Of a DNA stretch of 9,712 bases, positions 6,827 to 9,712 are shown one piece after another. Position numbers and translations under genes: made by a program. Location of the stretch: the NCBI GenBank assembly GCA_035529175.1, contig DATKXG010000270.1, positions 1 to 9,712 of the forward strand, written 5' to 3'. The stretch's first letter is position 1. Every line of letters begins with the position of its first letter. The DNA comes from Sva-07 sp035529175. Lineage in GTDB: Bacteria > Actinomycetota > Acidimicrobiia > Acidimicrobiales > Ilumatobacteraceae. The notes beneath the pieces are model-generated. The model was given only the letters and a program-made list of their open reading frames with translations, did no database searches and was not told where the DNA came from.

Positions 6827-7600
6827 CTACACCCGAACGGGACGTCCGAAACGGGCGTCCAACGGTTCGGCGACACGCACGAGTGGTTCCCCGACTGGGG
6901 CGATGAGCCCGCAGGCAGTGACAGCGGTGTCGTCGAGTTCGATGATCTTCCCGGCCCGAAGCTGCCATGGTGGATGGTCGACCGGATGGTGGCGGAGTTG
7001 GCCACGCCATTCGGCCACGGTGCCCCACCGAGCGGTGAGGAACACGTCGAGTGGCGTAGGCGTGACCACGGCGCCGGCCTCGACGGTCACCCTTGTCGTC
7101 GCGCCAGGCGATCGCGGCCACCGGCGACGTCTCGTGTCGTAGGTCCACCGGTCGCCGGTGCGTTCGATCGACATCGTCGACCACACGTAGGGAAACCCGA
7201 TCGTCCATCGAGCGAACGCGACGACTGCGAGTCGGGTGGCATCGAGCGAGAGGAACCACACCGCCCGATTCCCGGCCGAGTCGACCACGTAGGTGCGCAC
7301 GTTCGTCTCGGCGAACGTCGAGAGCCAGGGCAGCGGCGGGAGAAACGCCGGCCCTGCCCGTCGCATCCGGAACGGGACCAGCGACACCCAGGCCCGAGGA
7401 CCTGTTCCGTCGTCGAACGTGTCGACCCGTAGTCCTTCCGGCAGCAGGGCCTGGACCTCGTCGGGGTCGTACGGCCAGTGCACGAACGCGAGGTCGTCCC
7501 ACCGATTGCGCAGCCACGCACGACCGATCGGCGTCGGACAGGTCGGCGACAGAGGTTGGGGCTGGCCGCCCCTCGATACGCTCGACACGTGGCCCAGCAT
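6827..7600 (-). CDS. DUF2071 (YqjF-like) protein
   Basis: The protein is 257 residues from the ATG at 7600, or 253 from the GTG at 7588. It matches the DUF2071 family (COG3361-like) over residues about 30-245. Recognisable stretches are RWDDLAFVHWPYDP, ALLPEGLRVDTFD, WVSLVPFRMR, FAETNVRTYV, WFLSLDATRL and FPYVWSTMS near 137-143. The family's function is unknown; members are soluble, about 230-260 residues long, and widespread in bacteria. The first 28 residues are Pro/Ser/Gly-rich and not conserved, so the true start is uncertain, but no start codon exists between codon 5 and the conserved domain. The ATG start overlaps the divergent DUF971 gene by 12 bases; the GTG start would abut it within the palindrome CACGTG. 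It lies 73 bases upstream of the helicase on the same strand and may or may not share its transcript. Confidence 0.87.
   Translation of the reverse strand: MLGHVSSVSRGGQPQPLSPTCPTPIGRAWLRNRWDDLAFVHWPYDPDEVQALLPEGLRVDTFDDGTGPRAWVSLVPFRMRRAGPAFLPPLPWLSTFAETNVRTYVVDSAGNRAVWFLSLDATRLAVVAFARWTIGFPYVWSTMSIERTGDRWTYDTRRRRWPRSPGATTRVTVEAGAVVTPTPLDVFLTARWGTVAEWRGQLRHHPVDHPPWQLRAGKIIELDDTAVTACGLIAPVGEPLVRVAEPLDARFGRPVRV
7577..7582 (+). promoter_or_regulatory. Possible -10 box of a leaderless promoter for the DUF971 gene
   Basis: TACGCT fits TANNNT and is followed by 6 bases and the GTG at 7589, so the expected transcription start coincides with the start codon. TTGGGG at 7556-7561 is a poor -35 candidate with a 15-base spacer. 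The promoter would lie inside the 5' end of the divergent DUF2071 gene. Confidence 0.4.
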
Positions 7601-7942
7601 GACATCGAATCCGTCGAAGTGGACCGTCGGTCACACGTCGAGGTCCTCTTCGACGATGGTGTCCGCGCCCGATTCGAGCTCGGGCCGTTGCGTCTTGCCT
7701 GCCCCTGCGCCGACTGCAACGCCAAGCGGACCCGAGGGCAATCGGTGCAGCCGGCTGTCGAACGTGGAGAGGCGATCACGATCACCGACGCCGAACTCTC
7801 CGGCGCATGGGGCCTCAGTCTCGACTGGAGCGACGGGCACTCGACGGGCATCTACGCATGGGAGAAGCTGCGCACATGGGTCGACGCCGGCCTGGTCGGC
7901 ACGATCGACGACGCCGGCGGTGGCGACGACGGCGTTGCGTGA
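7589..7942 (+). CDS. DUF971 (gamma-butyrobetaine hydroxylase N-terminal-like) protein
   Basis: This is a 117-residue stand-alone DUF971 domain. Family marks are the beta-strand start (SVEVDRRSHVEVLFDDG), the cysteine motif CPCADC, and the C-terminal DWSDGHSTGIYAWEKLRTW. C38, C40, C43 and H84 reproduce the three-Cys, one-His zinc site of the N-terminal domain of gamma-butyrobetaine hydroxylase (BBOX1), recalled as C38, C40, C43 and H82. In the hydroxylases this domain precedes a 2-oxoglutarate oxygenase domain; here that catalytic part is absent, as in many bacterial DUF971 proteins, some of which have been linked to iron-sulfur or cofactor proteins. No oxygenase gene is nearby, so the role is unknown. 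GTG at 7589 is chosen because the conserved fold starts about 8 residues later and a TACGCT box lies 6 bases upstream. The frame is open further upstream, to 7478, but that part would run through the DUF2071 gene. Confidence 0.88.
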   Translation: MAQHDIESVEVDRRSHVEVLFDDGVRARFELGPLRLACPCADCNAKRTRGQSVQPAVERGEAITITDAELSGAWGLSLDWSDGHSTGIYAWEKLRTWVDAGLVGTIDDAGGGDDGVA

Positions 7943-7975
7943 ACGCTCGATGACGGCCGCAATCGCGCCGATTAT

Positions 7976-7998
7976 CCCGGTTCGGTGCCGGGTAGCTT
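7976..7998 (+). promoter_or_regulatory. Possible leaderless promoter with inverted repeat upstream of the membrane protein gene
   Basis: TAGCTT (7993-7998) fits TANNNT and is followed by 6 bases and the GTG at 8005. Immediately before it, CCCGG (7976-7980) and CCGGG (7988-7992) form a perfect 5-base inverted repeat with a 7-base loop; this 17-base element fills the usual -35/-10 spacer. GATTAT at 7970-7975 is a poor -35. The hairpin could be an operator or the end of the DUF971 transcript. Confidence 0.35.
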
Positions 7999-8004
7999 CG
8001 CCGC

Positions 8005-9639
8005 GTGTCGCTGTCTGAGCCCCCCACGCGCAGCGACGTCGCAGCCGTCGACTCGAAGCGAGTTCCGGTTGCGATCGTCGTCGGCCTCGTCGCGATCGTC
8101 GTCGCGTTCGTAGGTATCGGTGCCCTGCACGCGTTGCAGCAGCCACCGTTCTTCCCGACGGACGAGACCGCGCACGTCGGGTACGCCCAGGAGATCGCCT
8201 CGGGTCGGCTCCCCGAGATCCGCAGGTTGCCCGAGGTACCGCTCGAGGCGCGCCAATGGCAGGCCGAGCGGTCGACGGCGAACGACATCCGTTACCGAGG
8301 GGTCTGGGTCGCCAACCATCCTCCGCTGCACTACCTCGCCGTCTCGCCGCTGGTCTGGGCGAGCAGCGCGACCGGCGCACTCGACGGCGGATTGATCCTG
8401 ATGCGCTTCGCCAACGTCGCGTTCGCGGCGGTCGGCGTGGTGTTCACATTCCTGTTGGCATCGGAGATCACCCGCCGGAACCATCGGTTGGCGCTCCTCG
8501 CCGCTGCACTGGCTGCGCTCGTTCCTCAGGGTCATGCGGTGTTCTCCCAGGGCCTCAACGATGGTCTCGGTTTCGCCGCCGGCACCGCAGTCGTTTGGGC
8601 CGGGGCCCGATGCATCCGTCGCATCGACGCGCTCGCTCGACGAGATCTGGTGCTGTTGGCGGCCACGGCCGCTGTTGCTTTCGGCGCGCGGGCAGCGACG
8701 ATGTTGCTCGCAATTGCCGTCGTCGGGGTCGTGGCGCTGTGTCGATTCACCCGGCCGGCCCCGTCGACCAATGCGCAGCTGCGCAACGCCGTCCGGCTGT
8801 CGGCGATCGGGCTGGGACCGGCGGTCGTTCTCTTCGGGTGGTTCTACGCACGCAACATGGTGCTGTACGGCGACATCGGCGCCTCGCAGTACCTGCTCGA
8901 GATGTTCCGCCGCGAGCGGCGCGGCTCGATGCTCGACATGATCGTGCGCTGGTCGATGTGGTCGAACGTGTTCGAGGGCCTGATGTCGCCGACCACCCGT
9001 CGGCGCATGCTGCCGCCCGGCTCGGTCGTGCTGACCATGCTTGCGGCGCTGGGTGTGGTCATCGTGCTCGTCACCGGCCGGATCACCCGCCGACCCGCGG
9101 GTGACGACGGCGCTGACGACGAGGACGAACTGGTGTCCGATGGTCGCATCGGAGACGCGTCGACCCTGCGGTGGCAGCTCGCACTCGCCCTGGTGGCGGT
9201 GGCGCTCATCGCACTCACCATCGCGCAACATGCCAGCGGCGGTGGCAACGCCCACGCCCGGTACTCCATGCCGGCGATCGGTGCCGCCGCGGTCCTCGTC
9301 GTGATCGGAATGGAGAGGATCTGGTCACGCTGGGCGCCACTCGCACTGGTGGTGGTCGCTGGATGGTGGGCGCTGGTCAACCTCCCGGTCGACGTCGATC
9401 CGCAGACACTGCTGCGCGGTCGCGACGATGGCCAACTCCCGCCCTCCCCATTGCGCGTCCTCCCACTCAGCGACGGTTGGCGTACCGCGTCGGGCGTCCT
9501 CATCGCGGTCGGCGTCGTGATCGCCGTCGCTGCACTGGTCGCGACGCTGCGGACGTCGACGCGTCCCGACCACGGGCCCGACGCGCTCGAACCGTCGGCG
9601 CCACGACCGACCGGCGACGGCGAACTCCTGGAGGTCTGA
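8005..9639 (+). CDS. Multi-pass membrane protein, GT-C / DUF2142-like glycosyltransferase family
   Basis: This is a 544-residue protein with about 11-12 predicted membrane segments, by eye near 21-43, 126-151, 161-179, 186-203, 213-245 (one or two), 263-285, 340-358, 390-408, 420-436, 442-460 and 496-515. The first outer loop carries PPFFPTDETAHVGYAQEI (47-64) with an acidic pair (D53, E54), then NHPPLHYLAVSPL (104-116). Near the C-terminus comes HARYSMPAIGA (417-427). A DE-type acidic pair in loop 1, a HPPLxY segment and a late (G/H)xRYxxP motif are typical of GT-C enzymes and DUF2142 proteins, which transfer sugars from polyprenyl phosphate carriers in the cell envelope. The donor and acceptor cannot be named. 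An acidic cytosolic or outer stretch (367-380) separates membrane segments, and the C-terminal 25 residues are soluble. GTG 8005 is the earliest possible start, since an in-frame TAG lies at 7993. No glycosylation partner is visible nearby. Confidence 0.85.
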   Translation: MSLSEPPTRSDVAAVDSKRVPVAIVVGLVAIVVAFVGIGALHALQQPPFFPTDETAHVGYAQEIASGRLPEIRRLPEVPLEARQWQAERSTANDIRYRGVWVANHPPLHYLAVSPLVWASSATGALDGGLILMRFANVAFAAVGVVFTFLLASEITRRNHRLALLAAALAALVPQGHAVFSQGLNDGLGFAAGTAVVWAGARCIRRIDALARRDLVLLAATAAVAFGARAATMLLAIAVVGVVALCRFTRPAPSTNAQLRNAVRLSAIGLGPAVVLFGWFYARNMVLYGDIGASQYLLEMFRRERRGSMLDMIVRWSMWSNVFEGLMSPTTRRRMLPPGSVVLTMLAALGVVIVLVTGRITRRPAGDDGADDEDELVSDGRIGDASTLRWQLALALVAVALIALTIAQHASGGGNAHARYSMPAIGAAAVLVVIGMERIWSRWAPLALVVVAGWWALVNLPVDVDPQTLLRGRDDGQLPPSPLRVLPLSDGWRTASGVLIAVGVVIAVAALVATLRTSTRPDHGPDALEPSAPRPTGDGELLEV

Positions 9640-9671
9640 CCGCTGTCGGTCTCGATGGCTCTGTTGGTCAG
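9636..9671. terminator. Weak inverted repeat between convergent stops
   Basis: CTGACC (9636-9641) and GGTCAG (9666-9671) are complementary, with a G-T pair possible inside and a 24-base loop. Each arm contains the stop codon of one convergent gene. The long loop and lack of a T-tract make it a poor intrinsic terminator. Confidence 0.18.
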
Positions 9672-9712
9672 CCCAGCACGAGTTCGGCGAAGCTCGGCAG
9701 CGCCATCGCAGG
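9668..9712 (-). CDS. C-terminal end of an unidentified gene, cut by the right edge
   Basis: On the minus strand the frame reads PAMALPSFAELVLG followed by TGA (9668-9670), and stays open to the window edge. It converges on the membrane protein gene with a 28-base gap, a normal arrangement. The codon use (GCG, CTG, CCG, AGC, TTC, GCC, CTC, GTG) fits a GC-rich actinobacterial gene. Fourteen residues are too few to name a family; a chance open frame is possible. Confidence 0.45.
   Translation of the reverse strand, partial: PAMALPSFAELVLG

Noticed and set aside
5032..6906. Long plus-strand open frame (624 codons) opposite the helicase
   Set aside because: It mirrors helicase codons; the helicase on the other strand has every expected motif. 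The translation is rich in Arg, His, Gln and Val without recognisable domains, typical of antisense frames in GC-rich DNA.
7589..7942. Full gamma-butyrobetaine hydroxylase
   Set aside because: Only the N-terminal zinc domain is present; the HxD...H oxygenase part is absent and the gene ends cleanly.
7972..9255. Minus-strand open frame of 427 codons opposite the membrane protein gene
   Set aside because: Composition is dominated by Arg, His, Gln, Asp and Gly with no domain; the plus strand encodes a coherent multi-pass membrane protein.

Overview
The window is high-GC DNA with closely packed genes and several GTG starts. It carries families typical of Actinomycetota: DUF222/13E12-type HNH protein, Ski2-like helicase with DUF3516 C-terminus, DUF2071 and AtuA-like genes. 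The mix suggests an Acidimicrobiia-type actinobacterium (Ilumatobacter-like), but this is a guess from gene content, not from a marker gene.

Layout. (1) 1-1545, plus strand: an AtuA/DUF1446-family gene cut by the left edge, with a proline-rich 12-residue tandem repeat joining its two domains. (2) 1576-7600, minus strand: a run of five genes. Read in transcription order they are a DUF2071 protein, a Ski2-like DEAD/DEAH helicase, a NUDIX hydrolase overlapping the helicase stop by GTGA, a 182-residue protein of unknown family, and a DUF222-HNH endonuclease-like protein that converges on the AtuA gene. (3) 7589-9639, plus strand: a small stand-alone DUF971 (gamma-butyrobetaine hydroxylase N-terminal-like) zinc-site protein, divergent from DUF2071, then a multi-pass membrane protein resembling GT-C/DUF2142 glycosyltransferase-like proteins. 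(4) 9668-9712, minus strand: the last 14 codons of another gene, entering from the right edge.

How the genes may work together. The clearest functional unit is the helicase-NUDIX pair: translational coupling suggests a joint role, plausibly in RNA or nucleotide metabolism. The other genes look like independent housekeeping or accessory units. Several starts (DUF971, the membrane protein, possibly the helicase and HNH gene) have a TANNNT-like -10 box 6-9 bases before the start codon, the arrangement expected for leaderless actinobacterial transcripts.

The least explained structure is a 35-base imperfect direct repeat with an internal inverted repeat (TGACA-N6-TGTC). One copy lies at the HNH gene start and the other at the NUDIX 3' end, upstream of the 182-residue gene. 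I saw no rRNA, tRNA, CRISPR array, insertion sequence or complete mobile element, and no gene-free stretch over 300 bases.
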